Below, one piece after another: positions 46,401 through 56,597 of a stretch of DNA of 64,000 nucleotides. Position numbers and translations under genes: made by a program. The stretch comes from Parus major. Its lineage: Eukaryota; Chordata; Aves; Passeriformes; Paridae. How positions within the stretch are numbered: position 1 is the first letter of the stretch; each line of letters opens with the position of its first letter. The stretch is taken from the NCBI RefSeq assembly GCF_001522545.3, contig NC_031783.1, forward strand, positions 158,849 through 222,848, written 5' to 3'. Under the pieces are notes generated by a model that searched no databases, was not told the DNA's origin, and worked only from the letters and a program-made list of their open reading frames with translations.

Positions 46401-49261
46401 AAGTCATTCACAGGAATTACCAAAAATAAGCTTGAAATACAGCAACGAAGTCTGTCAGCTGATGCCAATAAAGAGGGCAGGGCTTTGCGCTCATTCCCTC
46501 CAACCAAATATCTGGGAGACTACAAAGCTATTTTCTTGTTGTGTAGCCTCTAGAGCACTGCTGGCCTCCTCTACTACCACATACTCATTTCTAGAGCAGT
46601 AAGACATGCAAGTCCCCCAAACCAAGGAAGAAAATCAGATTTCACTTGTAAATCCCACCAAAGGAAAAAAGCATGCTAAACTTGGCAAGTCGAGCTGCTT
46701 CAACAGAGTACACAGGAATTTAATACATACTGTACAGTAACTTTAGTTTATAGTCATTTTAGTTTACATCAGTATTATGCCAGCTTATATGGAGGCGTTT
46801 TTGTTCCTTTTAGCCAGGTAGGCTGGGTTTTTCTTCCTTTGGGAAGGTGTTGTTTTTTTCTTTCAAATCACGAAAAAACAACCCTTTGTCTTCTACAAAA
46901 TCTTAAATCTGCCTTTCTCTCCCTCCCCTCCAGCAGACCAGAAGTTTGTGAACTCCTCTAAAACAGCTAAATCAAGACCCCTATTCTTCAAGTTTAAAAG
47001 CCCTTACTAATTGCTTTTTTCTCTTCTGGCAAATTTGAAGAATTTTTATTAGTTGTTCTGATCTTTTTTTTTATCCTCTACATTCTAACACACTTGAATT
47101 TGAATGCCCTTTCCTCATTAAGCCTTTCAGCCAACCTATGGAAGCCTTATCCATTACATCAAGACACCCTCTACATATATGTTTGGTTTTTTTTAATCCT
47201 GCCTGAAAGTTAAACACTGAAGTTTTACCAGTTTTCAGACTGTTCTAATATGGTAGATAAAAGATGCATTATACATAAGAAACTAGCAAAAAGCAGGTGT
47301 TGAGGTTTGGAACTGCAGGCTCTAAAACAAGGCCAGAGGTCCTGGGGCGCTCCTGCTGTGGGATCAATAGAAATTCACAGCTCATTAAACAGCTCACTCA
47401 CATACAAACAGCAAGCTGTCTTAAGCAGCCATATTCTTGATCTGAAAGCTCCAAAATACTCTACAGTGGCCTCGATGGGACTAGAGGAACACGAGTATTA
47501 CATTTCCAAGGTGGTTAAATTTACCATCGTCAGCTCTTTGCAGTAGTTGTGAAACTGCTCATACACCGGATGAATCAAGGGTATGTTAATACAATGCATC
47601 TTTATAGTGCACAACAACGGAACAACTCTGTCCTGCTTTGCTTTTAGAAGCTCTTAGAAATACAATTCAATGTTTTATTTTAAAAAACCAAAACTTCCTT
47701 AAAAATACAAAGTGTCATTGCTGAAGTTTAATAAAGTAAAACTAGGCAGTTAATTCAATTCAGCAAACTAGCTGCTTGCTCTATCACTGTACACATTTAC
47801 AGGATCACTAGAAACATTTCACTGGACAATTAAGTGAAAGCTTTCACTTATTTCACTTTCTTTGCATCATTTACTTCTAACAGCAATACCCCCGTATTAT
47901 GAAGTTCTCAAAATGCAAACACTTGTTTATAATTTTCTAGGAAAGATTTTCACACTAGGAAGACCTTCCCCGCCCCCCCCCCCACTTCCACAGCTGGTGG
48001 TGGTTGCTGCAGGGATTTGGAATTAGGCTCAATTTTAATTAGAGCGACTTCTACATACCAAGAACTGAAAAAGGATTTGCATTCTCACTAAACAAAGTTT
48101 TGTTCAGGGAATGAACAGAATAAGCTGTGTCTTTAAACCAGGTACTGTTCCCCTTGATGGCACAGGCCACGAGTCAATACAGTAAACACCTCAGAGACCA
48201 CGCTGCAAACCTGCTAAAGGAAGTTCCTGCGGTGCTGACACGGGCTCTGGTACAGAGCTGTGAGAGGCTCCAGCCTGCTCTCAGGCACCAAAAACACACC
48301 CTGACACGGCAACGGGGAACACGCGGTAAGACTTTTGCTCGCTGTTAACTAACACGTGGCAGTGGTTTGCCCGGAAACCAAATTTATGCGTTAAAACGTG
48401 GTTTCGAAATTACTATGAGAACAGACACTTCTCAGAGACTACAAGGACAGCGCATCCTCAAGTCTTCTAAAACCAGGTCACAGCTTGGAGCGACTGGAAT
48501 GCGGGAAAGCTTAAAGCGTTCTTAGACAATTTAGAAACCCTTCCTCCTTCCCGCACGCGACACCCTCGCAGATAGATTATCACCGCACTCACGCCCTGCG
48601 GTATTCAGCGTATCTGCCCTGCTCCAAAGCAAGCAATATACTTCGTAGGGCGAAAACAAGCCGACATCTGCTTCTGCAAGCGTTTGTGCTGAATCCTCCC
48701 TCTTACAGCTTCACAGGAAGTAGCTGGGGCCCCTCGCTTCCCTTTAGAAGAAACACGGCGGGAGAAGGTGCTCCCCAGCGCTAGGCCCTTCTCCCCGCGC
48801 CGGAGTCCCTGCAGGAGCTCTGGGGTTAGGACGGGCGAGGCACCCGTGGGCGCCGCGCCCGGCCCTGGGGCTCTCCCCATGTGCCCCAAGCGTGGCGGCC
48901 TAAGCCCCAGGCAGCACCGACGGGAGCGCAGTGTGGCCGCTCCCCGCCCAGCCCAGCCCCCGGGGAGCGGGACAACTAAACTGAGGCACGGCTAAGGCAG
49001 GAGCCGCACGCTGGCTTCTATCCGGCAATACGGGAGGTATGAGGCTACTCAGGGGGGATCCGATCTCCTCGGCCTGAGCCTACATCCCCGCCCCCCTCTC
49101 CCCCTCACGGCCCTCAGCCGGAGCCCGCACCTCCCACGCCTGAACAAAGCCCCGCCGAGGACTCCGAGCAGCCGTACTCTTCCCTCCCGCCCCGCCGAGC
49201 GTCCCCAGCCGCCCCACCTGGAGCTAGGCTTGGCCGGCTCAGCCTCAGTGCCCTGGAACAT
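40255..49261 (-). CDS. JPT2: JPT2 (HN1L), Jupiter microtubule associated homolog 2, complete
   Basis: Five coding exons (49218-49261, 44123-44271, 43524-43666, 41184-41229, 40255-40439) sum to 567 bp, 188 residues plus TAG; human JPT2 is about 190. All introns are GT-AG and phases agree. The protein is small, hydrophilic and without a folded domain. It is built around P-P-G-G-x-S repeats: four occur (K-P-P-G-G-D, N-P-P-G-G-K three times), the last right at the C-terminus (S-S-I-A-F-Y). M-A-S-N-I-F-G in exon 2 is shared by the JPT1/JPT2 family. Known role: a cytosolic protein that binds the calcium messenger NAADP and links it to endolysosomal and other calcium channels. The start ATG sits in a strong context (GCCACCATG). 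JPT2 rather than JPT1 because of the N-terminal [10 protein letters not shown] and [12 protein letters not shown] blocks and the CRAMP1 neighbour. Confidence 0.96.
41184..41229 (-). CDS. JPT2: JPT2 coding exon 4
   Basis: A 46-bp exon with acceptor TTTCTTTGCAG and donor GTCAGC, encoding [15 protein letters not shown]. Acidic and lysine rich, it matches the D-H-V-F-L position of mammalian JPT2. Confidence 0.9.
43524..43666 (-). CDS. JPT2: JPT2 coding exon 3
   Basis: Acceptor CCTTGCAG, donor GTATTT. It encodes G-K-E-S-G-I-F and a second full repeat [14 protein letters not shown], ending H-P-N-K-P-K. Confidence 0.96.
44123..44271 (-). CDS. JPT2: JPT2 coding exon 2
   Basis: Acceptor AATACAG, donor GTAAAA. 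It opens with [14 protein letters not shown] and carries the family motif M-A-S-N-I-F-G, ending N-P-P-G so that the next repeat is split by the intron. Confidence 0.96.
44590..44805 (+). mobile_element. CR1 LINE 3' fragment in JPT2 intron 1
   Basis: A plus-strand CR1 C-terminal frame ([15 protein letters not shown]) is followed by the CR1 tail ending in ATGATTCTGGGATTCTG. It is opposite to JPT2 in orientation. Confidence 0.75.
44806..48599 (-). other. JPT2 intron 1, no gene seen
   Basis: Intron sequence with short homopolymer tracts, including a run of C near 47970-47983. No exon, RNA gene or named repeat was recognised. Confidence 0.5.
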
Positions 49262-49650
49262 GGTGGCACTCTGGAGCTCCACTCCGCAGCCCACTGCAAC
49301 CGCGCCTCGGGGAGAGCCGGCCACCCCGCCTTGCCCGGCCATTGGCCCATTTAGCTGCCCATCATGACGAGCAGCCTATCGAACGCAGTCCACCCAACTC
49401 GAGATCCCGCCTGGTCATCCAGCCTTGCAGAGGGAGGGAAGCTTAAAACTACCGGGGTCTGGCTCATCCTGAACGCCTTCCATTGGTCACACTGCCCGTC
49501 CGTCAGAGGCAACTGCACAGCCATTGGCTGAAGGAAGGGCGGGGCGAGCAGATGGAGGGCATTTAAGGGACGGGGCGGGGTTGGTGTATGGGCTGTAGTA
49601 GCGGAGAGGGGTCGCTGAATCTTAGTCGTACAGTTGGGACCTTATGTAAG
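48600..49650 (-). promoter_or_regulatory. JPT2: CpG-rich promoter of JPT2, possibly bidirectional
   Basis: CpG-dense sequence spans the JPT2 start codon. Between 49320 and 49600 there are three CCATTGG boxes (near 49339, 49480 and 49520) and GC boxes (near 49538 and 49571-49580). Several of these motifs work in either direction, and a TTTAAGGG box near 49563 faces the plus strand. No initiation site can be fixed from sequence. Confidence 0.72.
49218..49261 (-). CDS. JPT2: JPT2 coding exon 1
   Basis: It encodes [14 protein letters not shown] plus two bases, with donor GTGGGG. It lies in the CpG-rich promoter region. Confidence 0.93.
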
Positions 49651-49664
49651 GGTTTCACCTCGAC

Positions 49665-50294
49665 ATGGTGATGCAAAGCAGCAAACTGGAGGAAGATCAT
49701 AGTACGGAAAAACCTCAGAGAGGACCTCGTAACCTGCTGCCCTCCACAGCGTTTCCGAGTCCTAGGATACCCGAGCAGCAGTCCCGAGCCTCACCCGTCC
49801 CTCAGGCGCAGAGGGAGCGTTGCGCGGCGCAGCGCGGGAGATTTAAAGTGGCTCCAGGGAGCGCGGGCAGTTTGCTCAGTTTCCGGTCATTACAGTTGCT
49901 GAGAAAACTTAAATGTATGATGCCCACTCAGCAGGAAACAGAGTCCCCTAAACTCACCAGAAAAGATGTGGTGGCTCAGACTGAAGACCCAAAAAATCAT
50001 GCAAAACATGCAAAAAACCCTATGGAGCCACACAGATTTCAGGCCATAGCTCACGTCTGAGCCTGTCAGTGGATTGTATCAGTGATGGGCAGCTGCATCA
50101 GATATGACCAGGTGGATGACCTGCCCAGCCTGGTAGCAGAGCTACAAGACAAACTAGAAAAGTTGAGAAGTATTAGAAAATCAAAGAAGGACATAGACTG
50201 GTGGGGCCATGCTCTGGCCTCCCTAAGACAGGATCAGCCAACAGAAAAGAGATCCTCTATCCATCCCCTATCAAAGAGCAGGTACCAATTGTGA
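49665..50294 (+). pseudogene. CR1 ORF1-like frame with one stop
   Basis: One plus-strand frame is open from ATG at 49665 to 50294 except for TGA at 50058-50060. The second half (from about 49900) looks like bird CR1 ORF1: K-D-V-V-A-Q-T-E-D, then V-D-D-L-P-S-L-V-A-E-L-Q-D, a short coiled-coil-like stretch and D-I-D-W-W. CR1 ORF1 encodes a nucleic-acid binding chaperone. The first 80 codons are GC rich and not recognised; they may be host promoter sequence read through by chance or the 5' part of CR1. Confidence 0.6.
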
Positions 50295-51430
50295 AGTAAG
50301 AAGGAAGTGGAGGGCAGTCCATACTTGAGGAAGCAAGCCAAATTCTTCTTTGCCCACCTCACTTTTCCCTCACGGTATCCTCACAGGCAAACTCAAGAAA
50401 AGTGGGTTGGATGAGTCGACAGTGGGATGGATTGAGAACTACCTGAATGGCAGATCCCAGAGGCTTGTGATCAGTAGTACAGTGTAAGGTTGCAGAACTG
50501 TCACCAGCGGTGTCCCCCAGGTCTCTGTTGGGCTCAGTGTTGTACAACTTGTTTACAACTTGTTTATCAATGATTGGATGGAGCAAATGCCTCCTCAGCG
50601 AGTTCACTGCTGATACAAAACTTGGAGGAGTGGCTTGGTACCTCAGAGGGTTGTGCAGCCCTTCAGAGGGACTTCAACAGCCTGGGAAGATGAGTAGAGA
50701 AGAACCTTCTGTAATTCAACAAGGGGAAATGCAGGTCCTGCACCTGTGGAGGAACAGGCCTGGTCAGCACTACAGGCTGGGAGCTGACCTGCTGGGCAGC
50801 AGTGCTGCAGAGCAGGACCTGGATGTCCTGGTGCACAGCTATCTGTCCCTGACCAGCTCTGTGCCTTGGGGCCAAGGTTGAGGGAGATGATCCTGCCCCT
50901 CAACCCAGCCCTGGTGAAGCCACATTTGGAGCACTGTGTACACATCTGGGCCCCACAGTACAAGAGAGACATGGAGCTCCTGAAGCAGTTCTATCAGAGT
51001 GCTACTAAGATGATCAAGGGTCTAGAGACTCTCTCTTATGAGGAAAGGCTGAGGGAGCTAGACCTGGTCAACCTTGAGAAGAGATGGCTGAGAGGGGACC
51101 TCATTAATGTGTATGAATATCTAAAGGGTGGGTATCAAGGGTATCGACCAGGCTCTTCCCTCTGGTGTCAGCCAGTAGAACAAGAGGCAAAGGCAGCAAC
51201 TGATGCCCAGGAAGTTCTACCCAAACAAGAGGAAGAAGTTCTTCACTGTGCAGTGGCTGAGCACTGAACAGGCTGCCCAGAGAGGGTGTGGAATCTCTCT
51301 CACTGGAGATATTCCAGAACCATCTGGACACAGCCCTATGCCATATGTTCTGGTATGACCCTGCTTGTGCAGGGAAATGGGATCTGATGACCCACTGTTG
51401 TCCCTTACAACCTAATCAATTCTGAGCTTT
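49900..51430 (+). mobile_element. CR1 LINE with large internal deletion
   Basis: ORF1-like sequence (to about 50300) is followed at once by the second half of the reverse transcriptase (from about 50360: V-T-S-G-V-P-Q near 50505, R-L-G-A-D-L-L near 50777, then L-V-K-P-H-L-E-H-C-V and L-R-G-D-L-I near 51090). The endonuclease and first half of the reverse transcriptase are missing. Stops and frameshifts are frequent. It ends near 51430. A full CR1 is about 4.5 kb, so roughly two thirds is lost. Confidence 0.85.
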
Positions 51431-52400
51431 TTGTGTGTTGGGCCCCAATGCCTTACCTGACCTTGTCAGTGCACACAGAGGTTAGGCTGGGTTGGCCAGC
51501 AAAGTATTGAGCAGAGTCTAGCTGCTGTGATCCACTCTGCTCCCTGGCATGTGCCCATGGTGTAGTGTTTTAGATTTGCTAATTTGAGTTTCCCAGCCAA
51601 TGCACTTTCTCAGTGCAACATTAAAGCTGCCTTTTTGTATGTCACAGAGACCAAAATCCTGAAAAGTGTACAAAAAGGAGTTAGTTACTGACCTAGATCA
51701 CAGGAACTTCAGACCTCGAGAGTCTAGCTCGCCCAAAGCAGTGTGTGCTGGGTCAGCCCACCTTTCTATGGGCTTTAGTTAGTTTTATGTGGGAAAGCTC
51801 TGAAGACAGACTATGCAACCCTATCAGGGCTTCCTTTTTCTTGAGTGTCCTGGGGTGAAAAGGTGTTTCTGGTAGTGGCTGTATAAACATGATGGCCTGA
51901 ATAAAACCTCCAAGCTTCATTTCTGCTTATCTGAAGCTGTGAATGGGAAAAAAAACCCAAAACCCCAAGATATACACTACCATTTTTATTGTATCTTCAT
52001 GTTGGTGGTGGTTGGGATTTTTTCCAGTTTTCTTGTTTGTTATTTTGTTTTTCTCCCCCATGTTACTGGTGCTCATGGACCCAGACAGGCCATTCACGAT
52101 AGCCAGCCCTCTGGTTTACCACATTTCTGAAACTCACCATGAGTAGACACTACTGAGAATGAAAGCTATAAAGCAAAAAGAACCTTACCAAAATTTTCTC
52201 TGATCATGGTGAGACTCATAAAAATCTTGGATGGGAGATGCTAGTGGGAGTTAGGTGCCTGATTTCACTGCAACCAAATCAACTTGAAAGGTTTGGCCTT
52301 ACAGACGAATTTTAACCCCCACCGCCACAAGGCTATGATCATTTAAATAAAGCTTAAATGAAAAAATCTGAGAGGACATGAACAGCAAGGAACACTGGAC
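51431..52400. other. Spacer between CR1 and CRAMP1 3' end
   Basis: No gene or named repeat seen. Short open frames (for example 51939-52130) lack recognisable features. Confidence 0.45.
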
Positions 52401-55400
52401 ACAAGTTAGACCAAGTATTAGTATGTATTTATGCACAATAATAAAAACAGCTTTACAAGTTGAATTGGAAATTTAAACAGAAGAAGTTTAACAGCTTTTG
52501 TATATTATATTAAATAACCAAAACACCTTTTTCCAAAATTGGTAAAGAATAAATAATATAATTTACAGTATGGTACAAAAAATAATCAGTAAGGACAGGC
52601 ATTTTGCTTTGTACATACACTATATAGGTATATTTATAATCTATAAAACAAATTCACATCTCAAACAAGCCAGAAACCTTAGATGATATGGCTTAACTAT
52701 TATTAAAAGAAACAGCATTAAATTTTGCTGCCAGAACCATAAGCTCTAAAGCAGTTATCATGTTTCAATAATTAATGATAACTTACTGCTGTAGTGCTTG
52801 GCAAGGTTTCACTTAGTTAACATTTACAAATTGCTGTGAAATTAACAGATTCAAAGGTTTGAAAAGGTTAAAAAAAAGTGCAGTACTTTCCTTATAAATG
52901 CATCTGAAGTCTAAGTGTAGAAAACAAAATGCAACTGAATTTCCACTCTGGCATCTGCTGTCAGTAAATGAGATGTCTTTCTAGGTTAGATTTGAATCAA
53001 GCCATTTAATTCAATTTAGAAATATAGGGGGCGTCAAAAAAAGGCTTAACAATGCTGTATGAAAAGGTTACTATTCCTATGCTTAGTAGATTTAGTGATG
53101 CAGGACAAAATGGATTGTGTGAATGATCAGGATGCAACACCCTACAGAGATCTCTGTCAGTGTGTGCATACACACTTGGGTGAATCCAACCTTGGGCTAT
53201 GGTACTGCTCTGCACTCAGCCCATGGTGATGAGACACTGAATCTTCTGCATTTACCTTGTCAACTACTCAGAGCTGCCTTATTGTCACTGAGAGGGAAAA
53301 GCCTAGAACAGTTAATCCTAGACCTAGAGGCTATTAGTATCCATTAATCCAACACCTCAGAGTGTCCCAGGAAGGTACTAACGCAATGAAGTAATTTCTA
53401 CCTCAGAAATTATATTGTGTGCATTTCAGTGCCACTTGCTTGGATGTCTGCTTAGCCTGACATTGTCCTTCATATAGATTTTGTTCCTGCTGCTGGGGAA
53501 GCTGAAATAATAAAAATTGAAGAAGTTTTGAGTATTACCTCCACCACCCCCCACATCTGTGCACGTATATGTGTGTGTACATGTGTGTGTGTGTCCTTAG
53601 CAGTCTCAGGCACAAGCTGATGATGACTACTACTGTGAAGCATTCACCTAGAATCTAGAGCTGGTCCAATCAGAGATGTGTTTAAATGGCCTTTCACATA
53701 GAAAGGGTAACAAATACTGCATCAATTCAGAACTACCACAATGATCTTAATTACTCTTAAGCTCTTCCCTTGTCCTCAAAGGCCTTTATTCTTAAAAAGC
53801 GGTTTGCAATGCATTACATTTCTGAAATTGAATTCTGCTTCATAATGACAACTTTTAAGGCGCTGATGCTGAAAACATTTCTAACCTCAACATTCTGAGT
53901 GCTGAACTGATTTCTGTAATTTATACTCTATTATTACTGAGAGGGTCAAGCCCACTTGCAAAGGTTCAGGGTATTAGAAGTTTTCTGATGTCATGGCATC
54001 ATCAAAAATAACCACTTGTGCTGCCTTCATTCTGCAATTGTGTCCTTCACTCTGGGTGGGCTGAGGCAGGGCAGCTGACAGCTCCTTGTATTGCAGGCAA
54101 AAAGCCTTCATGGATCAGGATGAAATGCTCTGCTCTCCACTCCTGTGGCAGGTGTAGCAATACTGGCCTTTATTCTAGTCAGCTTCAGAGCCAAACCCAG
54201 TGTCATATCCACTGCATTACCAGCAATACGGAAGATGAAAAGTTTGCCAAGTTACATTTACACTGGAGACCCTCATGTTACTCTTGCATATTTAGAAGTT
54301 TGAAAGTTCAGATTTCTTTTTAGACAGTACTTGATTAGAATGTAACACATTTCCTCCTGCATGTTCTGTAATCCACAGCCATAGTAGGTGCCTTCTACTT
54401 TTGTCCTGCAAATCTGAAGGATTTCTGGAGACATAGCATATAGAATAATCAGCATTAGTAATGGAGGAACCCAAAACCAGGAAGGAACAATCTGGGAAAG
54501 TCCAAACCAAAACACAGCCAAATTCTTAATAAAACTGAAAAGTTTCAGTGGGCATGACTCTTGAGATTAACAAGTGTCCTCTCCATACAAAGGGGGAATG
54601 CTCAGAACAAAACAGGCCCCAGCATTTATTTCTGTGACAACCTTCAACTTTTCCTATTCCAGATTTATGTGATTTCCTGACAATTCTGTCAGAATTCTCA
54701 AACAAGGCTCTGTGTGCATCAGAAAACTTGCTCAGTTTTCTTCTAATGCAGAAAACACAAGGCCAACTCCATAAAAGCTAAACATCATCTGCCTAAAGCA
54801 GGGTGAAGGGACTGGGCAAACAGCAGAGTCAGTGCATTGTGAACAAGTTACAAGAGACTCCCAGTCGAAGAAATGCCTTGTGCAAGTAGCTAAAGACAGG
54901 CAGAACTACATCCACCAAGTATAGTGCAAGTTCAGAAATGAACCCATCATAATATCCTAAGGGATGGAGAAGCTTTGCTTATTTATTATTAATACAAAGT
55001 TGAGGTTTATATAGGAACAGCCCCATGGAAAAGTTCAGAGCTACTCACGCCAGCCAAGGGACATCCTCTAACTGGAGAAGCAGGCAAGTGCTTACAAAAG
55101 GGGCACAACATGGGTATTCTTGCTCAGGGCAGGACAGGAAAGGAAAGAAGAGGGAATAGGAAAAATCTCCTGAGTTATAAAGCTAGAATTGATGGACAAC
55201 CAGCTCACCAGAAATTAACTTGCTATCCTGTTGAACCCACTGGAATCAGGATCTGGGTTTTTCCTAAAGTAAAACACAACATTAAATGCACAGGGATTTC
55301 AGAGGGAGTGCCAGACCCATTCATGCCTGGGAGTGACTGTAATGAAGAATGATGCTGAGGTACTACAGAGCACCCAGAGTTCACAGAACAAAGGGGAAGT

Positions 55401-56432
55401 AGGGAAGGACTAAAGGATTAAGCTAGGACTTGACACTTCTCTTCATGACACAAAACTGATCTCAACTGCTTTAGTGTTAACCTAGTATTTGTTCCTACAC
55501 ATTACAATATTCTTTACTATTTCCTCTCCCAGGGAAATCCTCAGTTTTTGTGAAGATGACAATATTTACATGTTTCCAGCAAAACCAAGACTAATTATCA
55601 CACAGCTTTCCTAATGTAAGCTCTTTTGCCATGTTTCCAGACCTAAAAAGCAACTGTTCTTCAGGGAGAGCAATAAAGCACTCTCCCACTCACAGGGTGA
55701 ACTGTGCAATGTGCTGAAGAATCTTAAAGGATAAGAATATGAGTGTGGTCAGGGTGATGATGATTGTGATGTGATGGGGTTTAAAAGTAGGGGAGCAGCA
55801 TGGGAGCAGGGCGGATCAGAGCTCCCCTACCAAACAAGCAAGCAGGTGTGAGCCCTGCTGGAATGGTCGAAGAGCCAAAGGAACAAAGTGGTCTGTAAGA
55901 ACACAGCATCAAGGAGTGGTGGTGCCCTGGAGAGTGTGCAAGAATTTCAGTTTGACTGAATGGTAAGAAGACTGCCAACTAGGACATGTCAAGATACACA
56001 ATGGTTCCCCTACCCATCCCTACCCTTCCTCCTCCATAATTTTCACATGGATCCAAAAGCATGGCATTTTGATTACTATGCAAACAATAATTCATACACA
56101 GGAGCTTGTGCCAATTCCATCCCTACATGAGCTGCTTGCTTAGGCCATTCCAAAGTACAAGTCCAGGACTGTCCCACAAACCTGTAATCTTACATTGCTG
56201 ATGCAGGGACACACTATTCCCTGTAATGTTATTCCATGTTCTGTTGTTGCCAGCATATTGCACATTCCAGGACTTGCAAGTACTTCTTGAGACCTTTGAA
56301 ACCAATGCTTCTGTGTTAGAAAGAAGTACACAGGACAGGGATAACTCAGCCTCAGCTGCTGCCCTTGTCAAGTTCCAGCACTGCAAGCTCCAACTTAGCT
56401 GAACAGTCTGCACCAGCCTGCTGGTCATTCCC
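52400..56432 (-). other. CRAMP1: CRAMP1 3' untranslated region (extent inferred)
   Basis: It follows the stop at 56433-56435. AT-rich sequence near 52.4-52.7 kb has several polyadenylation-like hexamers in reverse, and a GT microsatellite lies at 53566-53594. The end is a guess; mammalian CRAMP1 also has a multi-kilobase 3' region. Confidence 0.4.
53566..53594. repeat. GT microsatellite
   Basis: Imperfect TG/TA dinucleotide run in the CRAMP1 3' region. Confidence 0.85.
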
Positions 56433-56597
56433 TTACTGCGAGAGATCCCCAACTGGGGGACCACTGCCTCCTCCATCAAACAGGATCTCCCTGCGAGTTG
56501 GCTCAGGTATCGACAGCTCCTGGGCAAGGTCATTAAACCGAGATATGTAATCTATGCTGTTCTCATTCATCATGCAAGCCAGCTGGGAATCCACCAC
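56433..56597 (-). CDS. CRAMP1: CRAMP1 last coding exon
   Basis: Acceptor GACTCTTCCAG. It has 54 codons and TAA: V-V-D-S-Q-L-A-C-M-M-N-E-N-S-I-D-Y-I-S, then L-F-D-G-G-G and the terminal V-G-D-L-S-Q. This is the most conserved part of the family's C-terminus. Confidence 0.97.
   Translation of the reverse strand: MVDSQLACMMNENSIDYISRFNDLAQELSIPEPTRREILFDGGGSGPPVGDLSQ

Noticed and set aside
49049..49342. Arg/Gly-rich minus-strand frame over JPT2 exon 1
   Set aside because: CpG-island composition gives long Arg/Gly frames; the ATG at 49261 with its donor fits JPT2 instead.
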